The notes beneath the pieces are model-generated. The model did not search any database and was not told where the DNA came from. It was given only the letters and a program-made list of their open reading frames with translations. The position numbers were made by a program, and so were the translations under genes. A DNA stretch of 64,000 nucleotides, taken from assembly GCF_019393635.1 (NCBI RefSeq), contig NC_057864.1, positions 83,950,882 to 84,014,881 of the forward strand. Direction: 5' to 3'. This stretch comes from Dromiciops gliroides. Its lineage: Eukaryota; Chordata; Mammalia; Microbiotheria; Microbiotheriidae. This document shows positions 45,736 through 56,584 of this stretch, piece after piece; position 1 is the first letter of the stretch; each line of letters opens with the position of its first letter.

Positions 45736-47553
45736 GTCCTAAACATGTTAATTTTCATACCACATAAGCAACTCTGCTTTTCCAATTCACATGGATCCAA
45801 TTGGCCAATATGACCCCAAAATGATAGTTGTTTGGGGTGCTTCAAGGACAGAAGAAGTGATTTACCATTGATAGAACTATGAGTGGCTCTAGTCATTCTG
45901 GAAAGGAATCTTTAGCCCAACAAGGAAAAGTTAATATATGCCTTCTCTTTTGGTGGGTGATGATAAGTTCAGGATAAGTCACTACTGCAAGGAAAGCATT
46001 CAGAGATTCCTACAGTTAGACCCTGAATCACAAGTCAGTGAGTTTACTCTCCCTGTGCTCAAAATGTAGGAAAGGTGGTAAGGGTACGAAGAGTAAGTTA
46101 TAAATATTTATTTTTTGCTAATTTATGAGGATTTTACTTTGTGTAGTCTTTTGTTTTTTTCTCTCTCTCTTATCTTACTATTCAAACTTAGCTATTCTGT
46201 TAGACTACAATTCTTTTCTTTTCCAGGGATTTTTGTATCGATAATTGATGATTGATCAATGTCTCCATGCCTTTTACATTCTGACACATACATATTTATA
46301 GACACAAATACACACATATTTATACATATACATGTACTGGTGGTCAGTTAGAGTATATCATATCATATATTAAAGTATATCATGTAAAGTACATACACAT
46401 GTCTACATAAATGTATATATATTCAAATACTCTAACTACAAAAGGTACATTAATTTCAGTCAGCTTATTATATATTAGATTTTATATATATATATTCATA
46501 TATGTATATATATATATGTAGGATGTGTTTAGAGTATGTGTGTATATATGCATATATACATATACACACAATCTACTATAAATGCAAATCAGCTACAAAT
46601 CTGATTAAGCTACATAAAAGTTACATTAATTTTAAGTTTAATGAAACAAAGTCCTTAGAGGAAAGATGGGATATCATAAAATATTTTATAAAATTATTTC
46701 TAGAAGAGAGGACAATGATAAATTTCATTCTGACAGACAGAAAAATTATAATCAAGAAAAAAATCTTTTGATTTGAAAATTCAAATTTATGTAATAGACT
46801 ATGAAGTTATTTCAGCCACAAGAAAATCCATCATTTTCTGCTATTTCTAAATCTACTTCATTTGTGGCAATGGATGGAAGAGAACCTCATAGTTTGACAC
46901 ATTATTTGTAGGTGGTGAGCTTATAGTAAGGTTGACAGGAACCTGCAAGTTCTCTATTATAAGTATTGTTAACTGACTGCAGTCAGAATGTTGCCATACA
47001 TCAACACATTTCATTTGTTTTCAAAAAGACTAGCAACATTTAGAGGAAAGTTACTTACAAAATAGCAGGTTTCAAGGAAATAAAAAGAAACATATCATTC
47101 CTTTTGGTTCACTGAAAACAACCTAAATATGAAGAATTGCCTATGTTCATCATTTTAATATCCCCAGAACTCATAGGAAAAAGTAAGATTTCAGCCTCAT
47201 TACATGGTCTTAAGGTGCTCTGCTCCCATAGAGTTGTTTCACTATTTTGTAACCAGTACCATTTATCACTTCATATTATTTTCATATTTTGGCTTTATCT
47301 TTGAACTTTCAGAGAGACTTCAACTGGTGTTTAATACATGATTCAATTTCATTTCATTCTGCATCTTCTGATGGGTTAAAACCTCCCTCCCAAAATTTGT
47401 TGAAGTATGGCCTATTTGCACACTTTTCCTTTTTTTTCCTTTTTCATACTTCTTTTCCTCCTGTCTCTTTTCAGGTTCAGGATATAGTCACATATTGGAT
47501 TCTTGTGGTCTGAACAAATGAGGAGTAAGAGAAGGATTCCAACTTCCCCATTT
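45736..47553. other. Gene-free stretch with TA/TACA simple repeats
   Basis: Simple repeats at about 46280-46420 and 46480-46570. An 89-codon plus-strand open frame (46502-46771) starts inside them. No gene can be supported. Confidence 0.45.
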
Positions 47554-47568
47554 CAAGTGCTATTTTCA

Positions 47569-47742
47569 TTTTTTCGTTTTTGTTTTTGTTTTGTTTTTGT
47601 TTTTTGGTAGGGCAATAAGGCTTAAGTGACTTGCCCAGGGTCACACAGCTATTAAGTGTCAAGTGTCTGAGGCCGGATTTGAACTCAGGTACTCCTGAAT
47701 CCAGTGCCGGTGCTTTATCCACTGTGCCACCTAGCTGCCCCA
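47569..47742 (-). mobile_element. WSINE1-type SINE
   Basis: The tail region at the left is a T-rich GTTTTT array. CAAGTGCTATTTTCA occurs at 47554-47568 and 47743-47757, a perfect 15-base duplication. Confidence 0.95.
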
Positions 47743-48056
47743 CAAGTGCTATTTTCAATGAATTCCTTATGAATATATAAATGTTGTAATTTCCCTTAAT
47801 AATTTTAATTCTGTAATAGACACCTAAATATGTTGATTTGTATTTATTGAAATATGATAAATGTAATAATGTGCACCAACTGATTCTATAACATTAGGCA
47901 ATCTTTTACAAGAATAACAGTGAATGTAACCTAACAGAAATTTTGTTAAGTGTATAATTCTCAGTGTAAGGGAGGATTTTCTGAAAAAAATTCAATTGAA
48001 AGACTTATTCCCTACATATGTTTGGGTCCTGTGGCATTTAAAATTATATGGGAGTG

Positions 48057-48222
48057 GGGGGCAGCTAGGTGGTGCAGTGGATAGAGCACCAGCCCTGGAG
48101 TCAGGAGTACTTGAGTTCAAATCCGGCCTCAGACACTTAACACACACTTACTAGCTGTGTGACCCTGGGCAAGTCACTTAACCCCAATTGCCTCACTAAA
48201 AAAAACAAACAAACAAACAAAC
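48057..48222 (+). mobile_element. WSINE1-type SINE in LTR
   Basis: AAAATTATATGGGAGTG is repeated at 48040-48056 and 48223-48239, perfect over 17 bases. Tail expanded to (CAAA)n. Confidence 0.96.
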
Positions 48223-48297
48223 AAAATTATATGGGAGTGCCCTATTTCTGTCCCAAGTTTTAAGGAAAGATAGCTGAGGTTTCTGATATATTGCTAC

Positions 48298-48335
48298 TGT
48301 GGTAAAATATGAAATATCCAATTTTAAATTTCACA
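48298..48335 (+). repeat. 38-bp remnant of an LTR, flanked by CTAC
   Basis: Begins TGTGGTAAAATATGAA, like the left end of the solo LTR at 29932, and ends CCAATTTTAAATTTCACA, like its right end at 30496. CTAC stands on both sides (48294-48297 and 48336-48339). The related LTR at 20.6 kb has neither this block nor the second CTAC. Best read as an inserted LTR that later lost its middle. Confidence 0.6.
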
Positions 48336-48355
48336 CTACTTAAAAATTAGAGGCT

Positions 48356-48497
48356 GGGGCAGCTAGGTGGCACAGTGGTTAGAGAACCGGCCCTGGAGTC
48401 AGGAGTACCTGAGTTCAAGTCCGGCCTCAGACACTTAACACTTACTAGCTGTGTGACCCTGGGCAAGTCACTTAACCCCAATTGCTTCACTTAAAAA
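48356..48497 (+). mobile_element. WSINE1-type SINE in LTR
   Basis: AAAAATTAGAGGCT at 48342-48355 and 48498-48511, a perfect 14-base duplication. Confidence 0.95.
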
Positions 48498-49010
48498 AAA
48501 AATTAGAGGCTAAAGCACCACTTTTGAGAATAAAGCATTTATTAAAGGATATTAAATGTCAGTAAAGATAGAGCATATGGCTCAGGAAAATCAGAAGGCC
48601 TAAGATAGAGAGTTTGTAAAAGTGCCTCTGCTCCCTCCAGCATTCCAAGGCCAAAAGAGAAATGCAGGAATGTAAGCTTGCTGAGGTCAGGAGGAGAGGC
48701 GGCCCTTACACACTGCTTAAAGGTAATTGGCTAGCATCATTCAAATCCATTGGTTTACTGGACTTGAGGGTGGTCTGGAACAGTAGGTGCTTGATGTCAG
48801 AATACAGAGGACAGACCCTCTGAGGGGAGAGCTTTCAAGTAGGTGTGGTTTTAATCTCTAGTTGTCTCTTCACAGTTTAAGGTACAACTACATTTCCTTT
48901 GGAATTCTACTGATTCTCAGCTGGCCCCAAGAAAAGTCAAGCAAGGCTCTCTGGGTTAGGCCCTCGAGTGGGGGCCTCTGGGAGACCCAAAACCTCATTA
49001 TTTTCTTTCA

Positions 49011-49304
49011 GTCCTTACGATATTTCCATTTGCAAATCTTATGTCAATTGCATCATCTCATTTAACAATTCTGAGTCTATCTACTGACATTAACACAATT
49101 CAAAACACATTAGGCTAGCAATCAATGCTAGAAAAAAGTGGTTAAATGATACATTTTGCCCAAATTATGAGCTGAAGTCATTCACATATCTTGTCCAACT
49201 ATCATATATACAAAATGTATTGGGAAGAGTAGGAAGTGAAATACTTTGGATGATTTCAAGCTGTTCCCTGATACTTTTTTCTCAATACTGATGTTGTTTA
49301 ACTG

Positions 49305-49335
<31 letters not shown>

Positions 49336-49550
49336 CATATATATATTTTAAATCAAAGAACATCATCATCTTGTGAAACATCAAAATTTAAGATGACCCA
49401 AAGGTCAATGGGAGAATTTGGTAGTGGAGCTAAATAGGCTTCAGCATATTTTCAGGGAAGATGTTTTCCTGAATGACTGGGAGATACAAACAAAATACAT
49501 AAATTAGTCATATTAAAACCAATGTGCAGCCAGAGTCAACACCCAACCTA
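49011..49550. other. Gene-free stretch with TA microsatellite
   Basis: A TA microsatellite lies at 49304-49350. Otherwise unassigned. Confidence 0.5.
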
Positions 49551-50252
49551 TTACTGGATATGCAGTTTGGCACAGGCATTTACTCTCTTAACAATTTCTA
49601 TTCTATTATCAATAAAAATGAGGTTGTCGGACTCAATTATGTCTAAGGATTTGATTTTATTAATTTTCTAACATTCTGGCGTTTTAAATTTAGGTTTTCT
49701 GGCCTGGTTCCATTGGCATAACTTGTTGGTGGGCTTTCTTGTGATTGAATAAGCATCTTCCTAGAACAATCTTTCTGTTTTCTGGAACAAATTCACCAAA
49801 TCTCAATTTGGTGGCATCTCACAGGTCATTTAGTATATCACATGCCTGATTAAGGATCCTTAATATGACATATGTGAAAACTGGTCCCATAGCTTTTGCT
49901 GTATATGCTTCGTAAATGGCAATCCAGGCATCTTCTAATTTTATGATGTTTTTCCTTACATCACGTCTAACATTACTTTTAAAAGTTCCACCTGTTAGTT
50001 CTAATGCCTTCCTTTGTGGACAAGAAGAACAATTCTATTCTCCGTTCCATATGATAATCCTTAAAATACTTGGACTGGTATTATGTCAGTGCTAAGGGTT
50101 TTTTCTTCTCCTGGATAAATGACACAGTTCTTTTTTTTTTCTTCTAACATATCCTCAACCACAAAGAATATAAAACACTAATTTGCATAATTAAAGGAGT
50201 GGGTCAGTTCTGGAGAAGTTGAGAGATCAGTTATAGAAGGGCATAAGTAGAG
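49551..50252 (-). pseudogene. Unidentified decayed protein-coding-like sequence
   Basis: Several adjacent minus-strand segments stay open and look like protein although the DNA is AT-rich: 50252-50181 (24 codons), 50177-50004 (57 codons plus one TAA at 50061-50063), 50034-49693 (114 codons broken only by TGA at 49819-49821), and 49667-49554 (38 codons). They are co-linear and need only small frame changes to follow one another. Motifs visible: NCVIYPGEEKTLSTD, LEDAWIAIYEAY, FTYVILRILNQACDIL and FVPENRKIVLG. No low-complexity bias. I do not recognise the family. Possibilities are a processed pseudogene, a decayed host exon or an old viral or transposon gene. No A tail or target duplication was found. 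Confidence 0.5.
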
Positions 50253-50904
50253 TTATTTCCTGAAAAAGTGAGATGCATCAAACACTATTAGCCACAATTA
50301 CAGCATAGACCTAGTAAGATTCTAATAGATTCATGAAGATTTAAGGATAAGTATAAGTTTCTGTTTATATATCTACTTATTATTCCTCTAACATTCTGGA
50401 AGGTATTTTTTAGACATTTACATTAAATCCTGAGATAGTAGAAAAATTCTCCATAGTACATTACTGCTTGAGCTGCATTTTTAATATGTAGAGCTTAAAA
50501 TGGCAAATTTTTTTAGACTGACATTTACAGCCTTTCATAATTTGCTTCCAACATACTTTTCTATCCTTATGTCATTCTTCATATTCATGCACTCTACCTT
50601 TTATCCAGAATGGACTTCAAGCTCTTCCCCATGTTTATCCTTAAATCAACCAATTGTTAAGAATTTATTAATCACTTATTATGCATTCATTAGGCACTGT
50701 GGCTGCCATTGTCACTCTGCATAATTGTTCTTATTATTCTTCCTCTTTCCTACATATACAAAGGGGGCCATTTCCTCTAGGAAAATAGCACTGTGGTATA
50801 GTGAAAAGAACAGTACATCTAAAATGATAGACCTGAAAGTAGAATAAACAATGCAATAATGAAAACTATCATTGTTTCCATAGGTAATGATGCTATAATT
50901 GAAG
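50253..50904. other. Gene-free stretch
   Basis: No gene seen; a 74-codon plus-strand open frame (50500-50724) is unassigned. Possible further protein-like text on the minus strand near 50270-50320 belongs to the neighbour. Confidence 0.4.
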
Positions 50905-51700
50905 AATCATACTTCAGTAAAGTTTCAGGATATAAAATAAATCCACATAAATCATCAAAATTTGTATGTATTAACAAGAAAGTTCAGCAGTAAGAGAAAT
51001 AAAGAGAAATTCAATTTAAAATAACCATAAACAATAAAAAAATGTTTGGGAGTTTGTATACCAAGGCAAACCCTGGACTATAAGAACACAGTTACAAAAC
51101 AATATCACAAGAATAAAGTCAGATTTAAACAATTGGATAAATACTAATTGTTCAAGGGTAGGCCAAGGCAATATAATGAAAATGACAATTCTACCTAAAT
51201 TAATTTACTTTTTCAGTTCCATGGCAATCAAAATAATCAAAATTATTTTATAGATCTAGAAAAAATAATAACAAAATAAATCAGAAGAACAAAAGGCCAA
51301 GGTTATCAAATCAAGGGGATCAATTAAAATAAAAGTAGATATACCAGATCTCACACTATATTACAAAGTGGTAATCATTAAAGCAATCAGATACTCGCTA
51401 AGAAATAGAGTGGTAGATGAGTGGAACATATTAGCTGCACAATACATGATCATACATTACCATATTAATCTAGATATTGATAAAAAAGAAAGAAAAAGGT
51501 CCAAACTGTTGGGACAAGCGCTCACTATGTTTTACAAACTACTGGGAAAACTGAAAAGCAGCTTGGCAAAAACAAGTTATAGACCTATATCTCACATAAT
51601 ATACCAAAATAAGGTAAAAATGAGCATATCATCTAGACAGAAAGAGTGATATCATAAGCAAACTATAGGAACATGGAGTACTTTATCTTTCAGATTTATA
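50905..51700 (+). mobile_element. Old L1 ORF2 fragment
   Basis: Plus strand parallels 27.68-28.46 kb: TTTCAGGATATAAAATAAATCC, GGGAGTTTGTATACCAAGGC, AATTCTACCTAAATTAATTTAC, and later AAGAAATAGAGTGGTAGATG. Stops and indels are frequent. It is truncated at both ends and followed directly by an ORF1-bearing derivative. Confidence 0.82.
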
Positions 51701-51729
51701 GATGATAAAGGAAGTGCAAAAAGCCAGTA

Positions 51730-52490
51730 AGGAATAGATTGCCTTAACATCAGATTTGGCCAAATGGAAAAAGAGGCACAAAAATTTACTGACAAAAAAT
51801 AAATAAATAAATAAATAATAGAATTGGCCAAATAGCAAAGGAGGTACAAAGGCTCATTGAAGAAAATAATTCCTTAAAAAAATAGAATTGAGCACATGGA
51901 AGCTCATGTCATTATGAGAAATCAAGAAACAATAAAAAAAGAATGAAAAAATGGGAGACAACAGTAAATATCTCTTTGGGGGGGGGGGTGGAAACTAACC
52001 TGGAAAATATATTGAGGAGAGATCATTTAAAAATTATTTGACTACATTAAAATCATGATTAAAAAAATAGCCTAGATATTATCTATGGATAAATCATAAA
52101 GAATTGGCCTGATGTTCTAAAACCAAAGAGTAAACTAGAAATTGAAAGAATCTTCCAATTACCTCCTTAGATACCAAAATGAAACTCCCACAAATATTAT
52201 AACCAAATTCCAGGACTTCCAGGTCAAAGAGAAAGTATTGTAAGCAGTCATAAAGAAACAATTCAAGTATCTGAGAGCCGTGGTTCAGTATAATACAGGA
52301 TTTAGAACTTCTACCTTAAAAGACTGGAAGACTTGGTATATGATATTGTGGAGGGCAAAAGAGGTAGTATTACAAACAAGGATCACCTGCCCAACAAAAC
52401 TGAGTATAATCCTTCAGGGGGATATGGGCATTCAATCAAATAGAGTACTTTTAAGCATTTTTGATGGAAAGATCCGAGGTGAATAGACAA
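51730..52490 (+). pseudogene. L1 ORF1, degraded
   Basis: Readable words across frames: LAKWKKRHKNL near 51757, an HVIMRNQETIKK hinge near 51905, FKNYLTTLKS near 52026, then RRM and C-terminal remnants. Numerous stops. Confidence 0.65.
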
Positions 52491-52805
52491 TTTGACTTTC
52501 AAATACAAGGCCTGAGAAAAGAATAAAAAGGTAAACAGGAAGGGAAATTGCAAGGAATTTAATAAGTTTAAACTGTTTATACTAATACATAGGAAGTAAT
52601 AATTGTAATACTTGTAACTCTTAAAAAGTTTCTCTTTATTAGGGCAGATAGAAAGAGTATATATAGACAGAGGGAATAGGGGTGAGTTGATTACAGAGGG
52701 ATTATATTTAAGAGAAATAAAATTAAATGGTGAGAGAGTAATGGACTGGGAGAAAGGATAGGGAGAAGTAAAATGGGATAAAATATTGAGTAAAAGAGGG
52801 AAGAA

Positions 52806-52938
52806 GGTGGCACAGTAGATAGAGCACCAGCCCTGGAGTCAGGAGTACCTGAATTCAAATCTGGCCTCAGACACTTGATACTAGCTGTGTGACCCTGGGC
52901 AAGTCACTTAACCCCAATTGCCTCACTTAAAAAAAAAG
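52806..52938 (+). mobile_element. 5'-truncated WSINE1-type SINE
   Basis: Starts at GGTGGCACAG. AAAGAGGGAAGAA flanks it at 52793-52805 and 52939-52951. Confidence 0.94.
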
Positions 52939-53192
52939 AAAGAGGGAAGAAAAAGCTTTTATTGTTGAGGGGAAAATTGGGGAGGTAAGAAAGAGTGAAT
53001 GAACCTTACTGTAATCATAATTAACTCAAAGAGGGAATAACATACAAACTCAAATTTACCTTACAGGAAAGTAGATGGGGAAGGAGATAAGAAAGGGGGA
53101 GGAGGTCATAGAAGGGAGGGCAAATTGGGGGAGGCAATAGTCAGAAGGAAGATACCTTTGAGGAGCAACAAGGTAAAAGAAGAGAGAGAATA

Positions 53193-53325
53193 GGTGGCAG
53201 CTAGGTGGCACAGTGGATAAAGCACTGGCCCTGGATTCAGGAGGACCTGAGTTCAAATCCAGCCTCAGACACTTGACACTTACTAGCTGTGTAACTCTGG
53301 GCAAGTCACTTAACCTTCATTGCCC
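53193..53325 (+). mobile_element. WSINE1-type SINE without A tail
   Basis: Starts GGTGGCAGCTAGGTGGC and stops at CTTCATTGCCC with no A run. The target duplication GAGAGAGAATA is present at 53182-53192 and 53326-53336. Confidence 0.92.
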
Positions 53326-53867
53326 GAGAGAGAATATAGAATAGAATAATAGGGGAAATAGGATGGGGGAAATACAGTTAGCAATCATAAATGTGAAAAA
53401 AATGAAGCAAGTTTCTCTGATAAATGCCTCATTTCCAGAACATATAGAGAACTAAGTCAAAGTTATAAAAAAATAAGAGCCATTCCCCAACTGATTTATG
53501 ATCAAGATATTATCAGTTTTCAGATGAAGTAATCAAAGCTATCTAATTCTATATGAAAAAATCCTCTACTCCTCTGATTCACTATTGATTGGAGAAATGC
53601 AAATTAAAACAATTTTGAGGTAATGTGTCATACCTATTTTGACTAATTGCACAGAAAAGGAAAATGACAAATATAGAAGTGACTGTGGGGAAAATAAGAC
53701 ATTAATGTACTGCTGGTGGAGTTGTGAATTGATTCAACCATTTTGTGGAGCAATGTGGAATTGTATCCAAAGGACTATAAATCCATACATACCCTTTGAC
53801 CCACAAATACCTCTTCTTTGTCTTTTTCCAAATAGAGATTTAAAAAAAGTAAAAGGAACCATATAAA

Positions 53868-53884
53868 ACACACACACACACACA

Positions 53885-53935
<51 letters not shown>

Positions 53936-53936
53936 A
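53868..53936. repeat. (CA)n(TG)n(GA)n compound microsatellite
   Basis: About ten CA units joined head to head to about sixteen TG units, followed by nine GA units. The CA/TG part is self-complementary. It lies inside the ORF2 remnant. Confidence 0.97.
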
Positions 53937-54109
53937 ATCTTTTTTTTTTTTCTTGTGGCAAAGTACTGAAAATTAAGGGGAAGACCATCAATTGGTGAAT
54001 GGCTAAAAAAATTGTGGTATGTAATTATGATGGAATACTATTATGTTATAAGAGATGAGGAGGAGGATGTTCTCAGAAAAAACATAGAAAAACTCACATA
54101 AGTTCTTGC

Positions 54110-55035
54110 AAATTCAACAGTTTAGGGAGGTGTACTGTTCCAAGCTTCAGGCTTTTCACAATACTTTTTTCAGAACTAGCTCTGAGGTGCTTGGGAGTTT
54201 TGTGAGCTTTCAAGTTCTGTGATCTGGAAAGTGGTATGGTCACTGCTTTTCTTGTCTGTGGTTGGTCCTTACACAGGAAAGAGACCCAATCTCTTGGTAT
54301 CATAACTAATACTTCTGTAATTGTCCCTGTTCCCTTGAGACTAGAAGTTATAATCTCCTCCTTTTTTATTGAAACTGCTATCCTCCACTTTTGTACTGTG
54401 ACCCAGAAGGAAGTATAAATAATACATTTTTCCAAATAGCTTCCAGTCCTATCTCCAAGCCTAAAACACCATTTAGTCAATTTTCAGTTCTCCCTGACTG
54501 TTCATGACTTCATTTAAAATTTTCTTGTCAAAAGTCTTAGAGTAGTTTGCTATTTCCTTCTACAGCTCATTTTACAGATAGAGAAACTTAGGGAAACAAG
54601 GTTAAGTGACTTGCCTAGGTTCACTGAGCTCTTAAGTGATGGAGGCCATATTTGAAGTTAGAATGGGGAAACTTCCTGATTCTATGCCTGATACTCTATC
54701 CATGTACCACCTAGCTGCCCATAATTCTAGTACAGGTGTCCCCTACAATCTTTTTGATCATTTGTCAGCTTTCCTTATTGTCTCCTACTTGAGAGCTCCA
54801 GAAACTCCTGCTGCTTTTGTCACTACCACCTAGTCCTATCACTGGTGTTTCATCTCTAATTTCTTTGGACCAACCTCCACACCTATGTCAAAGATCCCTC
54901 TATTTTTTTCTTGGGCTGTAAGAATACCTCACCCTCATCTTTTGTTGTCATTGCCATTTCATATTTCACTTTTATTTTGGAAGTAAATGTTAAGAGAGGT
55001 TGGCTGAGTACTACTACTTCTCTGCCATCTTGGCA
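54110..55035 (-). mobile_element. L1 5' UTR-like fragment, antisense
   Basis: The minus strand begins with the L1 5' end signature GCCAAGATGGCAGAGAAG (CCAAGATGGC at 55032-55023) and runs leftward to about 54110, split by a Mar/MIR-type SINE at 54490-54720. The interior differs from the 24- and 55-kb 5' UTRs, so this is another subfamily. Minus-strand open frames here (for example 54094-54480) are incidental. Confidence 0.6.
54490..54720 (-). mobile_element. Mar/MIR-type core SINE, antisense
   Basis: TTTGCTATTTCCTTCTACAG, CTCATTTTACAGATAGAGAAAC, TTAAGTGACTTGCCTAGG and the right end CATGTACCACCTAGCTGCCC. This is the longer marsupial core SINE with the classic MIR-like centre, distinct from the WSINE1-type copies. 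Confidence 0.85.
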
Positions 55036-55266
55036 ATAGTTTAAAGGAAAATAGAAGAAAACAAACATGAAAATCACTAATATTTCTAGATAAATCAACA
55101 CACATTCATTAAGTACTTCCTACATGTCAGGCAGTGTACTAATCCTAGGCCTACTGAGAAAAAACATGATGATATCCCAAAAGATATCTTACACTATTAG
55201 AGATCTGTAGATAGAGTGAAATAGAGTGTGGAAGTTATGCATTATTAGAAGAAGCTTGTTTTAATA
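55036..55266. other. Spacer between two L1 5' ends
   Basis: Carries a worn ATTCATTAAGTACTTCCTACATG...GGCAGTGTACTA motif (55104-55142) seen in old mammalian repeats. No gene. Confidence 0.5.
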
Positions 55267-55277
55267 AAAGGAAAGCT

Positions 55278-56000
55278 GGGGGTAGAGCCAAGATGGCAGA
55301 GAGAAGCAAGTAAGTTGCCAGAGCTTTCCTTTGGTTCCCTCAAAAAGCACATTAAATAAGTCTCTAAATGGATCCTGAAACTACAGAACCTACAAAAAGA
55401 CAGAGAGACACAATCTTCCAACCTGAGGTAATTTCAAAGACTTTAGGAAAAGTGAGTCTCACTTGGGCAAAAGGGAGGTGCAGCAGACCTCATTGCAGCA
55501 CAGTATAGCAGGGGTAAGAGCAACTGAGCAGGAAGCTCTAGGCCACAGCCAAGCAACTGAGGCACCTTGATCTTGGCTCAGCAAGCTGGTGGCCCAGCAG
55601 GCCAGGGGTGAAATACACCAGCCCCAGCTTAGAGGGCAAGCTGCCAGCTAGAAGGTCACCCACAGGACAGGCATGACAAGGCCTGGCCATCCCAGCACAT
55701 CTGGAGCAAGCACAGGGAGCAAACACAGGGTGGTGAGAAATCCACAAACCATAGAAGCCTCAGAGTAGGAAGGCAGTGTCACAGCCCCTATCTCCCAGCA
55801 CAAGAAGTTTGAAACAGAGATACTGGTGCCCAGGAGCAGACCTCAACTTTAATAAAAAATAATAACAATAATAAGCTGCAATATGAGTAAAAAAACAAAA
55901 CAAAACAAAATAAGCTCTTATCATTGAGAGCATCTGTGTTGAAAAGAGAAGAGATAAACAGAAACTCAGATGAGGACAAGCATAATATAAATGAAGAAAA
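55278..56000 (+). promoter_or_regulatory. L1 5' UTR with YY1-like motif
   Basis: CCAAGATGGC at 55288-55297, eleven bases inside the element, as at 24.17 kb. The rest parallels the 24-kb UTR (for example GACAGAGAGACACAATCTTCC near 55398). Promoter role inferred from the human L1 arrangement. Confidence 0.65.
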
Positions 56001-56009
56001 CAAAATGAC

Positions 56010-56584
56010 TTAAACATTCAAATTAGACACTTGGAAGCTAATGACTCCATGAGACACCATGAATCAGTCAAACAGAATCAAAAGAATGAAAAAACAGAAT
56101 AAAATGTGAAATACCTCATTGGAAAGACAACTGACCTGGAAAACAGATCCAGGAAAGACAATTTGAGAATCATTGGACTGCCTGAATGCCATGATCAGAA
56201 AAAGAGTATAGACACCATATTCCAGGAAATTATCAAGGAGAACTTCCCTGATATTATATAATAAGAGGATAAAATCATCATTAAAAGAATCCACTAATCA
56301 CCTACTGAAAGAGACCCCAAAAGGAAAACTCCAAGGAATATTGTAGCCAAATTCCACAATTATCAAGTGAAGGAGAAAATACTACAAGCAGCCAAGAAGA
56401 AGCAATTTAAATATAATGGAGTCACATTCAGGATTGCTCAGCACATGGCAGCTTCAACATTAAAGGATTGCATTGCTTGGAATATGATATTCTGAAAGGC
56501 AAAGGAGCTTGGATTGCAGCCAAGAATCTATTACTCAGCAAAAGTGATCATTCTCTTTCAGGGAAAAAGATAGAAATTCAATGA
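56010..56584 (+). pseudogene. L1 ORF1, N-terminally reduced
   Basis: Readable pieces in one main frame with several stops: LEANDSMRHHESVKQNQ, DNLRIIGLPECHDQKKS (RRM-like), RNIVAKFHNYQVKEKILQAA (C-terminal domain), and the end KKIEIQ before TGA at 56582-56584. The long coiled coil of the 12- and 20-kb ORF1s is missing, leaving about 190 codons. Confidence 0.85.

Larger units (their letters stand above)
48019..49010 (-). mobile_element. LTR-like element with two SINEs and an LTR scar inside
   Basis: Same family as 20459-21088: minus-strand start TGAAAGAAAATAATGAGG at 49010, AATAAA at 48538-48543, left end TGTTTGGG. Shared interior includes GGCATTTAAAAT, CCTATTTCTGTCCCAAG, the AGGCGGCCCTTACACACTGC versus AGGTGGCCCTTCCACACTGC word, and CAAATCCATTGGTTTACTGG. 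It lost a segment near its left end relative to the 20-kb copy. Two SINEs and a 38-bp LTR remnant entered later. No target-site duplication found. Confidence 0.65.
51730..54105 (+). mobile_element. Old L1 derivative: ORF1, inter-ORF region, ORF2 C-terminus only
   Basis: Degraded ORF1 (51730-52490), the post-ORF1 text (GGAAAGATCCGAGGTGAATAG near 52466), a purine-rich inter-ORF region (about 52600-53390, with two SINEs), then a jump to the last part of ORF2 (GATAAATGCCTCATTTCCAG near 53420) running to ATAGAAAAACTCACATAAG near 54100. Most of ORF2 is absent, as in the element at 14.5 kb. No L1 3' UTR follows. Instead an inverted L1 5' UTR begins. Confidence 0.75.
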
